Assembly: GCA_964019165.1 (NCBI GenBank)
Contig: OZ025267.1
Span: 16,300,940 to 16,364,939 of the forward strand
Source of the DNA: Mastigias papua
Lineage: Eukaryota; Cnidaria; Scyphozoa; Rhizostomeae; Mastigiidae
Direction of reading: 5' to 3'
Length of the DNA stretch: 64,000 nucleotides
Numbering within the stretch: position 1 is the stretch's first letter; every line of letters starts with the position of its first letter. Position numbers and translations under genes: made by a program. The notes under the pieces are model-generated. The model saw only the letters and a list, made by a program, of their open reading frames with translations, was not told the DNA's origin and did not search any database. Of this stretch, positions 1-12,790 are shown piece by piece.

Positions 1-3000
1 ATGATGAAAAGTGATGAAAATGAGGCATGTTTGGCCAAAAAGTAAGGCTATAGCCTTGGTATTTTGCTCAAAAATGACCACAGTTGAAATTGATTGATTT
101 TGATTGCAGCTTGAAAAGTGATGAAAATGAGGCATTGTTGGCCGAAAAGTAAGGCTATAGCCTTGGTATGTTGCTCATACATGACCAAATTTGAAATTGA
201 TTGATTTTGATTGCAGATTGACAAGTGATGAAAATGAGGCATTTTTGTGGCCAAAAAGTAAGGCTATAGCCTTGGTATTTTGCTCAAAAATGACCAAATT
301 TGAAATTGATTGATTTTGATTGCAGATTGAAAAGTAATCAAAATGACGCATGTTTTGCCAAAAAGTCAGGCTATAGCCTTGGTATTTTGCTCAAAAATGA
401 CCAAATTTGAAATTGATTGAGTTTGATTGCAGATTGACAAGTGATGAAAATGAGGCATTGTTTGCCAAAAAGTAAGGCTATAGCCTTGGTATTTTGCTCA
501 GAAATGACCAAAGTTTAAAATGATTGATTTTGATTGCAGATTGACAAGTGATGAAAATGAGGCAGTTTTGGCCAAAAAGTAAGGCTATAGCCTTGGTATT
601 TTGCTCAAAATGACCAAATTTGAAATTGATTGATTTTGATTGCAGATTGAAAAGTGATGAAAATGAGGCATTTTTGGCCAAAAAGTAATGCTATAGCCTT
701 GGTATTTTGCTCAAAAATGACCAAATTGAAATTGATTGATTTTGATTGCAGATTGAAAAGTGATGAAAATGAGGCATTTTTGGCCAAAAAGTAAGGCTAT
801 AGCCTTGGTATTTTGCTCAAAAATGACCACAATTTGAAATTGATTGATTTTGATTGCAGATTGAAAAGTGATGAAAATGAGGCATTTTTGGCAAAAAAGT
901 AAGGCTATAGCCTTGGGTATTTTGCTCAAAAATGACCAAATTTGAAATTGATTGATTTTGATTGCAGATTGAAAATGATGAAAATGAGGCATTATTGGCC
1001 ACAAAGTAAGGCTATAGCCTTGGTATTTTGCTCAAAAATGACCAAATTTGAAATTGATTGATTTTGATTGCAGATGAAAAGTAATGAGAATGAGCCATTT
1101 ATGGCCAATAAGTTAAGGCTATAGCCTTGGTATTTTGCTCAAACATGACCAAATTTGAATTGATTGATTTTGATTGCAGATTGAAAAGTGATGAAAATGA
1201 GGCATTTTTGGCCAAAAAGTAAGGCTATAGCCTTGGTATTTTGCTCACAAATGACCAAATTTGAAATTAATTGATTTTGATTGCAGATTGACAAGTGATG
1301 AAATTGAGGCATTTTTGGCCAATAACTAAGGCTATAGCTTGGTAGTTTGCTCAAAACTGACCAAATTTGAAATTGATTGATTTTGATTGCAGATTGAAAA
1401 GTGATGAAAATGAGGCAGTTTTGGCCAAAAAGTAAGGCTATAGCCTTGGTATTTTGCTCAAAAATGACCACAGTTGAAATTGATTGATTTTGATTGCAGC
1501 TTGAAAAGTGATGAAAATGAGGCATTTTTGGCCGAAAAGTAAGGGCTATAGCCTTGGTATATTGCTCATACATGACCAAATTTGAAAATGATTGATTTTG
1601 ATTGCAGATTGAACAGTGATGAAAATGAGGCATTTTTGGCCAAAAAGTAAGGCTTAGCCTTGGTATTTTGCTCAAAAATGACCAAATTTGAAATTGAGTG
1701 ATTTTGATTGCAGATTGAAAAGTAATGAAAATGACGCATGTTTTGCCAAAAAGTAAGGCTATAGCCTTGGTATTTTGCTCAAAAATGACCAAATTTGAAA
1801 TTGATTGATTTTGATTGCAGATTGAAAAGTAATGAAAATGAGGCATTTTTGGCCAAAAAGTAAGGTTATAGCCTTGGTATTTTGCTCAAAAATGACCAAA
1901 TTTGAAATTGATTGATTTGATTGCAGATGAAACGTGATGAAAATGAGGCATGTTTGGCCAAAAAGTAAGGCTATAGCCTTGGTATTTTGCTCAAAAATGA
2001 CCAAATTTGAAATTGATTGATTTTGATTGCAGATTGAAAAGTGATGAAAATGAGGCATTTTTGGCCAAAAAGTAAGGCTATAGCCTTGGTATTTTGCTCA
2101 AAAATGACCAAATTTGAAAATTGATTGATTTTGATTGCAGATTGAAAATGATGAAAATGAGGCATTATTGGCACAAAGTAAGGCTATAGCCTTGGTATTT
2201 TGCTCAAAAATGACCAAATTTGAAATTGATTGATTTTGATTGCAGATTGAAAAGTAATGAGAATGAGCCATTTATGGCCAATAAGTAAGGCTATAGCCTT
2301 GGTATTTTGCTCAAACATGACCACAATTTGAAAGATTGATTTTGATTGCAGATTGAAAAGTGATGAAAATGAGGCATTTTTGGCCAAAAAGTAAGGCTAT
2401 AGCCTTGGTATTTTGCTCAAAAATGACCAAATTTGAAATTGATTGATTTTTGATTGGCAGATTGAAAAGTAATGAGAATGAGCCATTTATGGCCAATAAG
2501 TAAGGCTATAGCCTTGGTATTTTGCTCAAACATGACCAAATTTGAAATTGATTGATTTTGATTGCAGATTGAAAAGTGATGAAAATGAGGCATTTTTGGC
2601 CAAAAAGTAAGGCTATAGCCTTGGTATTTTGCTCAAAAATGACCAAATTTGAAATTGATTGATTTTGATTGCAGATTGAAAAGTGATGAAAATGAGGCAT
2701 TTTTGGCCAAAAAGTAAGGCTATAGCCTTGGTATTTTGCTCAAAATGACCAAATTTGAAATTGATTGATTTGATTGCAGATTGAAAAGTGTTGAAAATGA
2801 GGCATGTTTGGCCAACAAGTAAGGCTATAGCCTTGGTATTTTGCTCAAAAATGACCAAATTTGAAATTGATTGATTTTGATTGCAGATTGAAAGTGATGA
2901 AAATGAGGCATGTTTGGCCAAAAAGTAAGGCTATAGCCTTGGTATTTTGCTCAAAATGACCAAATTTGAAATTGATTGATTTTGATTGCAGATTGAAATT

Positions 3001-6000
3001 GATGAAAATGAGGCATTATTGGCCACAAAGTATGGCTATAGCCTTGGTATTTTGCTCAAAAATGACCAAATTTGAATTGATTGATTTTGATTGCAGATTG
3101 ACAAGTGATGAAAATGAGGCATTTTTGGCCAAAAAGTAAGGCTATAGCTTGGTATATTGCTCAAAAATGACCAAATTTGAAATTGATTGATTTTGATTGC
3201 AGATTGAAAAGTAATGAAAATGAGCCATTTATGGCCAATACGTAAGGCTATAGCCTTGGTATTTTGCTCAAAAATGACCACATTTGATATTGATTGATTT
3301 TGATTGCAGATTGAAAATTGATGAAAATGAGGCAGTTTTGGCCAATGCGTAAGGCTATAGCCTTGGTAGTTTGCTCAAAAATGACCAAATTTGAAATGAT
3401 TGATTTTGATTGAACATTTGAAAGTGATGAAAATGAGGCATTTTTGGCCAAAAAGTAAGGCTATAGCCTTGGTATTTTGCTCAAAAATGACCAAATTTGA
3501 AATTGATTGATTTTGATTGCAGATTGAAAAGTGATGAAAATGGGGCATTTTTTGGCCAAAAGTAAGGCTATAGCCTGGTATTTTTGCTCAAAAATGACCA
3601 AATTTGAATTGATTGATTTTGATTGCAGATTGAAAATTGATGAAAATGAGGCATTTTTGGCCAAAAAGTAAGGCTATAGCCTTGGTATTTTGCTCAAAAT
3701 GACCAAATTTGAAATGATTGATTTTGATTGAACATTGACAAGTGATGAAAATGAGGCATATTTGGCCAAAAAGTAAGGCTATAGCCTTGGTATTTTGCTC
3801 AAAAATGACCAAAATTGAAATTGATTGAGTTTGATTGCAGATTGAAAAGTAATGAAATTGAGCCATTTATGGCCAATAAGTAAGGCTATAGCCTTGATAT
3901 TTTGCTCAAACATGACCAAATTTGAATTGATTGATTTTGATTTGCAGATTGAAAAGTGATGAAAATGAGGCAGTTTTGGCCGAAAAGTAAGGCTATAGCC
4001 TTGGTATTTTGCTCAAAAATGACCAAATTTGAAATTGATTGAGTTTGATTGCAGATTGAAAATTGATGAAAATGAGGGCATTATTGGCCAAATGTAAGGC
4101 TATAGCCTTGGTATTTTGCTCAAAGTGACCAAATTTGAAATTGATTGATTTTGATTGCAGATTGAAAAGTGATGAAACTAAGGCATTTTTGGCCAAAAAG
4201 TAAGGCTATAGCCTTGGTATTTTGCTCAAAAATGACCAAATTTGAAATTGATTGATTTTGATTGCAGATTGAAAAGTGATGAAAATGAGGCATTTTTGGC
4301 CAAAAAGTAAGGCTATAGCCTTGGTAGTTTGCTCAAAAATGACCAAATTTGAAATTGATTGATTTTGATTGCAGATTGACAAGTGATGAAAATGAGGCAT
4401 TTTTGGCAAAAAAGTAAGGCTATAGCTTTGGTATTTTGCTCACAAATGACCAAATTTGAAATTAATTGATTTTGATTGCAGATTGACAAGTGATGAAAAT
4501 GAGGCATTTTTGGCCAATAAGTAAGGCTATAGCCTTGGTAGTTTGCTCAAAACTGACCAAATTTGAAATTGATTGATTTTGATTGCAGATTGAAAAGTGA
4601 TGAAAATGAGGCATTTTTGGCCAAAAAGTAAGGCTATAGCCTTGGTAGTTTGCTCAAAAATGACCACAGTTGAAATTGATTGATTTTGATTGGAGATTGA
4701 AAAGTGATGAAAATGAGGCAGTTTTGGCCGAAAAGTAAGGCTATAGCCTTGGTATGTTGCTCACACATGACCAAATTTGAAATTGATTGATTTTGATTTC
4801 AGAATGAACAGTGATGAAAATGAGGCATTTTTGGCCAAACAGTAAGGCTATAGCCTTGGTATTTTGCTCAAAAATGACCAAATTTGAAATTGATTGATTT
4901 TGATTGCAGATTGAAAAGTGATGAAAATGAGGCAGTTTTGGCCAAAAAGTAAGCCTATAGCCTTGGTATTTTGCTCAAAAATGACCAAATTTGAAATTGA
5001 TTGATTTTGATTGAACATTGAAAAGTGATGAAAATGAGGCATTTTTGGCCAAAAAGTAAGGCTATAGCCTTGGTATTTTGCTCAAAAATGACCAAATTTG
5101 AAATTGATTGATTTTGATTGCAGATTGAAAATTGATGAAAATGAGGCATTTTTGGCCAAAAAGTAAGGCTATAGCCTTGGTATTTTGCTCAAAAATGACC
5201 ACATTTGAAATTGATTGATTTTGATTGCAGATTGAAAAGTGATGAAAATGAGGCATTTTTGGCCAAAAAGTAAGGCTATAGCCTTGATATTTTGCTCAAA
5301 AATGACCAAATTTGAAATTGATTGATTTTGATTGCAGATTGAAAAGTGATGAAAATGAGGCATTTTAGGCCAAAAAGTAAGGCTATAGCCTTGGTATTTT
5401 GCTCAAAAATGACCAAATTTGAAATTGATTGATTTTGATTGCAGATTGAAAATTGATGAAAATGAGGCATTTCTGGCCGAAAAGTAAGGCTATAGCCTTG
5501 GTATTTTGCTCAAACATGACCAAAGTTGAAATTGATTGATTTTGATTGCAGATTGAAAATTGATGAAAATGGGGCATTTTTGGCCAAAAAGTAAGGCTAT
5601 AGCCTTGGTATTTTGCTCAAAACTGACCAAATTTGAAATTGATTGATGTTGAGTGCAGATTGAAAATTGATGAAAATGAGGCAGTTTTGGCCAATAAGTA
5701 AGGCTATAGCCTTGGTATTTTGCTCAAAAATGACCAAATTTGAAATTGATTGATTTTGATTGCAGATTGAAAAGTGATGAAAATGGGGCATTTTTGGCCA
5801 AAAAGTAAGGCTATAGCCTTGGTATTTTGCTCAAAAATGACCAAATTTGAAATTGATTGATTTTGATGGCAGATTGAAAATTGATGAAAATGAGGCAGTT
5901 TTGGCCAATAAGTAAGGCTATAGCCTTGGTATTTTGCTCAAAACTGACCAAATTTGAAATTGATTGATTTTGATTGCAGATTGAAAATTGATGAAAATGG

Positions 6001-9000
6001 GGCATTTTTGGCCAAAAAGTAAGGCTATAGCCTTGGTATTTTGCTCAAAAATGACCAAATTTGAAATTGATTGATTTTGATTGCAGATTGAAAAGTAATG
6101 AAAATGAGCCATTTATGGCCAATAAGTAAGGCTATAGCCCTGGTATTTTGCTCAAACATGACCAAATTTGAAATTGATTGATTTTGATTGCAGATTGAAA
6201 AGTGATGACAATGAGGCATTTTTGGCCAAAAAGTAAGGCTATAGCCTTGGTATTTTGCTCAAAAATGACCAAATTTGAAATTGATTGATTTTGATTGCAG
6301 ATTGAAAAGTGATGAAAATGAGGGATTTTGGCCAAAAAGTAAGGCTATAGCCTTGGTATTTTGCTCAAAAATGACCAAATTTGAAATTGATTGATTGTGA
6401 TTGCAGATTGAAAAGTGATGAAAATGAGGCATTTTTGGCCGAAAAGTAAGGCTATAGCCTTGGTATTTTGCTCAAAAATGACCAAATTTGAAATTGATTG
6501 ATTTTGATTGAACATTGAGAAGTGATGAAAATGAGGCATTTTTGGCCAAAAAGTAAGGCTATAGCCTTGGTATTTTGCTCAAAAATGACCAAATTTGAAA
6601 TTGATTGATTTTGATTGAACATTGAAAAGTGATGAAAATGAGGCATATTTGGCCAAACAGTAAGGCTATAGCCTTGGTATTTTGCTCAAAAATGACCAAA
6701 TTTGAACTTGATTGATTTTGATTGAACATTGAAAAGTGATGAAAATGAGGCAGTTTTGGCCAATAAGTAAGGCTATAGCCTTGGTATTTTGCTCAAAAAT
6801 GACCAAATTTGAAATTGATTGATTTTGATTGCAGATTGAAACTTGATGAAAATGGGGCATTTTTGGCCAAAAAGTAAGGCTATAGCCTTGGTATTTTGCT
6901 CAAAAATGACCAAATTTGAAATTGATTGATTTTGATTGCAGATTGAAAATTGATGAAAATGAGGCAGTTTTGGCCAAAAAGTAAGGCTATAGCCTTGGTA
7001 TTTTGCTCAAAAATGACCAAATTTGAAATTGATTGATTTTGATTGCAGATTGAAAATTGATGAAAATGAGGCAGTTTTGGCCAATAAGTAAGGCTATAGC
7101 CTTGATATTTTGCTCAGAAATGACCAACTTTGAAATTGATTGATTTTGATTGCAGATTGAAAAGTGATGAAAATGAGGCATTTTAGGCCAATAAGTAAGG
7201 CTATAGCCTTGGTATTTTGCTCAAAAATGACCAAATTTGAAATTGTTGATTTTGATTGCAGATTGAAAATTGATGAAAATGAGGCATTTCTGGCCGAAAA
7301 GTAAGGCTATAGCCTTGGTATTTTGCTCAAACATGACCAAATTTGAAATTGATTGAGTTTGATTGCAGATTGAAAATTGATGAAAATGGGGCATTTTTGG
7401 CCAAAAAGTAAGGCTATAGCCTTGGTATTTTGCTCAAAAATGACCAAATTTGAAATTGATTGATTTTGATTGCAGATTGAAAATTGATGAAAATGAGGCA
7501 GTTTTGGCCAATAAGTAAGGCTATAGCCTTGGTATTTTGCTCAAAAATGACCAAATTTGAAATTGATTGATTTTGATTGCAGATTGAAACTTGATGAAAA
7601 TGGGGCATTTTTGGCCAAAAAGTAAGGCTATAGCCTTGGTATTTTGCTCAAAAATGACCAAATTTGAAATTGATTGATTTTGATGGCAGATTGAAAATTG
7701 ATGAAAATGAGGCAGTTTTGGCCAATAAGTAAGGCTATAGCCTTGATATTTGGCTCAAACATGACCAAATTTGAAATTGATTGATTTTGATTGCAGATTG
7801 AAAATTGATGAAAATGAGGCAGTTTTGGCCAATAAGTAATGCTATAGCCTTGGTATTTTGCTCAAAACTGACCAAATGTGAAATTGATTGATTTTGATTG
7901 CAGATTGAAAATTGATGAAAATGGGGCATTTTTGGCCAAAAAGTAAGGCTATAGCCTTGGTATTTTGCTCAAAAATGACCAAATTTGAAATTGATTGATT
8001 TTGATTGCTGATTGAAAAGTAATGAAAATGAGCCATTTATGGCCAATAAGTAAGGCTATAGCCTTGGTATTTTGCTCAAACATGACCAAATTTGAAATTG
8101 ATTGATTTTGATTGCAGATTGAAAAGTGATGACAATGAGGCATTTTTGGCCAAAAAGTAAGGCTATAGCCTTGGTATTTTGCTCAAAAATGACCAAATTT
8201 GAAATTGATTGATTTTGATTGCAGATTGAAAAGTGATGAAAATGAGGGATTTTGGCCAAAAAGTAAGGCTATAGCCTTGGTATTTTGCTCAAAAATGACA
8301 AAATTTGAAATTGATTGATTGTGATTGCAGATTGAAAAGTGATGAAAATGAGGCATTTTTGGCCGAAAAGTAAGGCTATAGCCTTGGTATTTTGCTCAAA
8401 AATGACCAAATTTGAAATTGATTGATTTTGATTGAACATTGAGAAGTGATGAAAATGAGGCATTTTTGGCCAAAAAGTAAGGATATAGCCTTGGTATTTT
8501 GCTCAAAAATGACCAAATTTGAAATTGATTGATTTTGATTGAACATTGAAAAGTGATGAAAATGAGGCATATTTGGCCAAACAGTAAGGCTATAGCCTTG
8601 GTATTTTGCTCAAAAATGACCAAATTTGAACTTGATTGATTTTGATTGAACATTGAAAAGTGATGAAAATGAGGCAGTTTTGGCCAATAAGTAAGGCTAT
8701 AGCCTTGGTATTTTGCTCAAAAATGACCAAATTTGAAATTGATTGATTTTGATTGCAGATTGAAACTTGATGAAAATGGGGCATTTTTGGCCAAAAAGTA
8801 AGGCTATAGCCTTGGTATTTTGCTCAAAAATGACCAAATTTGAAATTGATTGATTTTGATTGCAGATTGAAAATTGATGAAAATGAGGCAGTTTTGGCCA
8901 AAAAGTAAGGCTATAGCCTTGGTATTTTGCTCAAAAATGACCAAATTTGAAATTGATTGATTTTGATTGCAGATTGAAAATTGATGAAAATGAGGCAGTT

Positions 9001-12000
9001 TTGGCCAATAAGTAAGGCTATAGCCTTGATATTTTGCTCAGAAATGACCAACTTTGAAATTGATTGATTTTGATTGCAGATTGAAAAGTGATGAAAATGA
9101 GGCATTTTAGGCCAATAAGTAAGGCTATAGCCTTGGTATTTTGCTCAAAAATGACCAAATTTGAAATTGATTGATTTTGATTGCAGATTGAAAATTCATG
9201 AAAATGAGGCATTTCTGGCCGAAAAGTAAGGCTATAGCCTTGGTATTTTGCTCAAACATGACCAAATTTGAAATTGATTGAGTTTGATTGCAGATTGAAA
9301 ATTGATGAAAATGGGGCATTTTTGGCCAAAAAGTAAGGCTATAGCCTTGGTATTTTGCTCAAAAATGACCAAATTTGAAATTGATTGATTTTGATTGCAG
9401 ATTGAAAATTGATGAAAATGAGGCAGTTTTGGCCAAAAAGTAAGGCTATAGCCTTGGTATTTTGCTCAAAAATGACCAAATTTGAAATTGATTGATTTTG
9501 ATTGCAGATTGAAACTTGATGAAAATGGGGCATTTTTGGCAAAAAAGTAAGGCTATAGCCTTGGTATTTTGCTCAAAAATGACCAAATTTGAAATTGATT
9601 GATTTTGATGGCAGATTGAAAATTGATGAAAATGAGGCAGTGTTGGCCAATAAGTAAGGCTATAGCCTTGATATTTTGCTCAAACATGACCAAATTTGAA
9701 ATTGATTGATTTTGATTGCAGATTGAAAATTGATGAAAATGAGGCAGTTTTGGCCAATAAGTAAGGCTATAGCCTTGGTATTTTGCTCAAAACTGACCAA
9801 ATTTGAAATTGATTGATTTTGATTGCAGATTGAAAATTGATGAAAATGGGGCATTTTTGGCCAAAAAGTAAGGCTATAGCCTTGGTATTTTGCTCAAAAA
9901 TGACCAAATTTGAAATTGATTGATTTTGATTGCAGATTGAAAAGTAATGAAAATGAGCCATTTATGGCCAATAAGTAAGGCTATAGCCTTGGTATTTTGC
10001 TTACACATGACCAAATTTGAAATTGATTGATTTTGATTGCAGATTGAAAAGTGATGACAATGAGGCATTTTTGGCCAAAAAGTAAGGCTATAGCCTTGGT
10101 ATTTTGCTCAAAAATGACCAAATTTGAAATTGATTGATTTTGATTGCAGATTGAAAAGTGATGAAAATGAGGGATTTTGGCCAAAAAGTAAGGCTATAGC
10201 CTTGGTATTTTGCTCAAAAATGACAAAATGTGAAATTGATTGATTTTGATTGCAGATTGAAAAGTGATGAAAATGAGGCATTTTTGGCCGAAAAGTAAGG
10301 CTATAGCCTTGGTATTTTGCTCAAAAATGACCAAATTTGAAATTGATTGATTTTGATTGAACATTGAGAAGTGATGAAAATGAGGCATTTTTGGCCAAAA
10401 AGTAAGGCTATAGCCTTGGTATTTTGCTCAAAAATGACCAAATTTGAAATTGATTGATTTTGATTGAACATTGAAAAGTGATGAAAATGAGGCATATTTG
10501 GCCAAACAGTAAGGCTATAGCCTTGGTATTTTGCTCAAAAATGACCAAATTTGAACTTGATTGATTTTGATTGAACATTGAAAAGTGATGAAAATGAGGC
10601 ATTTTTGGCCAAAAAGTAAGGCTATAGCCTTGGTATTTTGCTCAAAAATGACCAAATTTGAAATTGATTGATTTTGATTGAACATTGAAAAGTGATGAAA
10701 ATGAGGCATGTTTGGCCAAAAAGTAAGGCTATAGCCTTGGTATTTTGCTCAAAAATGACCAAATTTGAAATTGATTGATTTTGATTGAACATTGAAAAGT
10801 GATGAAAATGAGGCATTTTTGGCCAAAAAGTAAGGCTATAGCCTTGGTATTTTGCTCAAAAATGACCAAATTTGAAATTGATTGATTTTGATTGAACATT
10901 GAAAAGTGATGAAATTGAGGCATGTTTGGCCAAAAAGTAAGGCTATAGCCTTGGTATTTTGCTCAAACATGACCAAATTTGAAATTGATTGATTTTGATT
11001 GAACATTGAAAAGTGATGAAAATGAGGCATTTTTGGCCAAAAAGTAAGGCTATAGCCTTGGTATTTTGCTCAAAAATGACCAAATTTGAAATTGATTGAT
11101 GTTGATTGAACATTGAGAAGTGATGAAAATGAGGCATTTTTGGCCAAAAAGTAAGGCTATAGCCTTGGTATTTTGCTCAAAAATGACCAAATTTGAAATT
11201 GATTGATTTTGATTGCAGATTGAAAAGTGATGAAAATGGGGCATTTTTGGCCAAAAAGTAAGGCTATAGCCTTGGTATTTTGCTCAAAAATGACCAAATT
11301 TGAAATTGATTGATTTTGATTGCAGATTGAAAATTGATGAAAATGAGGCAGTTTTGGCCAATAAGTAAGGCTATAGCCTTGGTATTTTGCTCAAAAATGA
11401 CCAAATTTGAAATTGATTGATTTTGATTGCAGATTGAAACTTGATGAAAATGGGGCATTTTTGGCCAAAAAGTAAGGCTATAGCCTTGGTATTTTGCTCA
11501 AAAATGACCAAATTTGAAATTGATTGATTTTGATGGCAGATTGAAAATTGATGAAAATGAGGCAGTGTTGGCCAATAAGTAAGGCTATAGCCTTGATATT
11601 TTGCTCAAACATGACCAAATTTGAAATTGATTGATTTTGATTGCAGATTGAAAATTGATGAAAATGAGGCAGTTTTGGCCAATAAGTAAGGCTATAGCCT
11701 TGGTATTTTGCTCAAAACTGACCAAATTTGAAATTGATTGATTTTGATTGCAGATTGAAAATTGATGAAAATGGGGCATTTTTGGCAAAAAAGTAAGGCT
11801 ATAGCCTTGGTATTTTGCTCAAAAATGACCAAATTTGAAATTGATTGATTTTGATGGCAGATTGAAAATTGATGAAAATGAGGCAGTGTTGGCCAATAAG
11901 TAAGGCTATAGCCTTGATATTTTGCTCAAACATGACCAAATTTGAAATTGATTGATTTTGATTGCAGATTGAAAATTGATGAAAATGAGGCAGTTTTGGC

Positions 12001-12790
12001 CAATAAGTAAGGCTATAGCCTTGGTATTTTGCTCAAAAATGACCAAATTTGAAATTGATTGATTTTGATTGAACATTGAGAAGTGATGAAAATGAGGCAT
12101 TTTTGGCCAAAAAGTAAGGCTATAGCCTTGGTATTTTGCTCAAAAATGACCAAATTTGAAATTGATTGATTTTGATTGAACATTGAAAAGTGATGAAAAT
12201 GAGGCATTTTTGGCCAAAAAGTAAGGCTATAGCCTTGGTATTTTGCTCAAAAATGACCAAATTTGAAATTGATTGATTTTGATTGAACATTGAAAAGTGA
12301 TGAAAATGAGGCATTTTTGGCCAAAAAGTAAGGCTATAGCCTTGGTATTTTGCTCAAAAATGACCAAATTTGAAATTGATTGATTTTGATTGAACATTGA
12401 GAGGTGATGAAAATGAGGCATTTTTGGCCAAAAAGTAAGGCTATAGCCTTGGTATTTTGCTCAAAAATGACCAAATTTGAAATTGATTGATTTTGATTGA
12501 ACATTGAAAAGTGATGAAAATGAGGCATTTTTGGCCAAAAAGTAAGGCTATAGCCTTGGTATTTTGCTCAAAAATGACCAAATTTGAAATTGATTGATTT
12601 TGATTGAACATTGAAAAGTGATGAAAATGAGGCATATTTGGCCAAAAAGTAAGGCTATAGCCTTGGTATTTTGCTCAAAAATGACCAAATTTGAAATTGA
12701 TTGATTTTGATTGAACATTGAAAAGTGATGAAAATGAGGCATTTTTGGCGAAAAAGTAAGGCTATAGCCTTGGTATTTTGTCCAAAAATT
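1..12790. repeat. Tandem satellite array, 107-bp monomer, about 119 copies
   Basis: A monomer of 107 bp repeats head to tail from base 1, so the array is cut by the window edge, to about 12790. Each unit contains the blocks GGCCAAAAAGTAAGGCTATA, TTGGTATTTTGCTCAAAAATG, ATTGATTGATTTTGATTG and GTGATGAAAATGAGGCA. Between about 4.8 and 12.7 kb the spacing is almost exactly 107 bp; from 1 to 4.8 kb single-base insertions and deletions are common. Variant positions (GATTGCAGATTG or GATTGAACATTG; GTGATG, TTGATG or GTAATG; GGCATT or GGCAGT) define monomer subtypes. 107 is not a multiple of 3, and the open frames of about 64 aa on the minus strand are by-products of the repeat, not genes. A pericentromeric or other heterochromatic satellite is the most natural reading, but location is inference. 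Confidence 0.97.
5800..11900. repeat. Higher-order repeat inside the satellite (about 18 monomers, 1.92 kb)
   Basis: Rare monomer variants recur at a spacing of 1924-1925 bp, which is 18 monomers. A variant with CCATTTATGGCCAATAAG lies near 6105, 8029 and 9954. One with GTGATGACAATGAGG lies near 6203, 8127 and 10052. A shortened one with GAGGGATTTTGGCC lies near 6321, 8245 and 10170. The order of variants between these markers is also kept. The pattern breaks in two places: about 10.5-11.2 kb, where a run of GATTGAACATTG-type monomers replaces the expected ones, and near 11.6-11.9 kb, where a block carrying CAGTGTTGGCC is repeated after about 320 bp (three monomers). An upstream block near 5467 is offset by 17 rather than 18 monomers. 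Confidence 0.85.

Noticed and set aside
1..12790. CRISPR-like array
   Set aside because: The repeats are contiguous without unique spacers, and the rest of the window is clearly eukaryotic.
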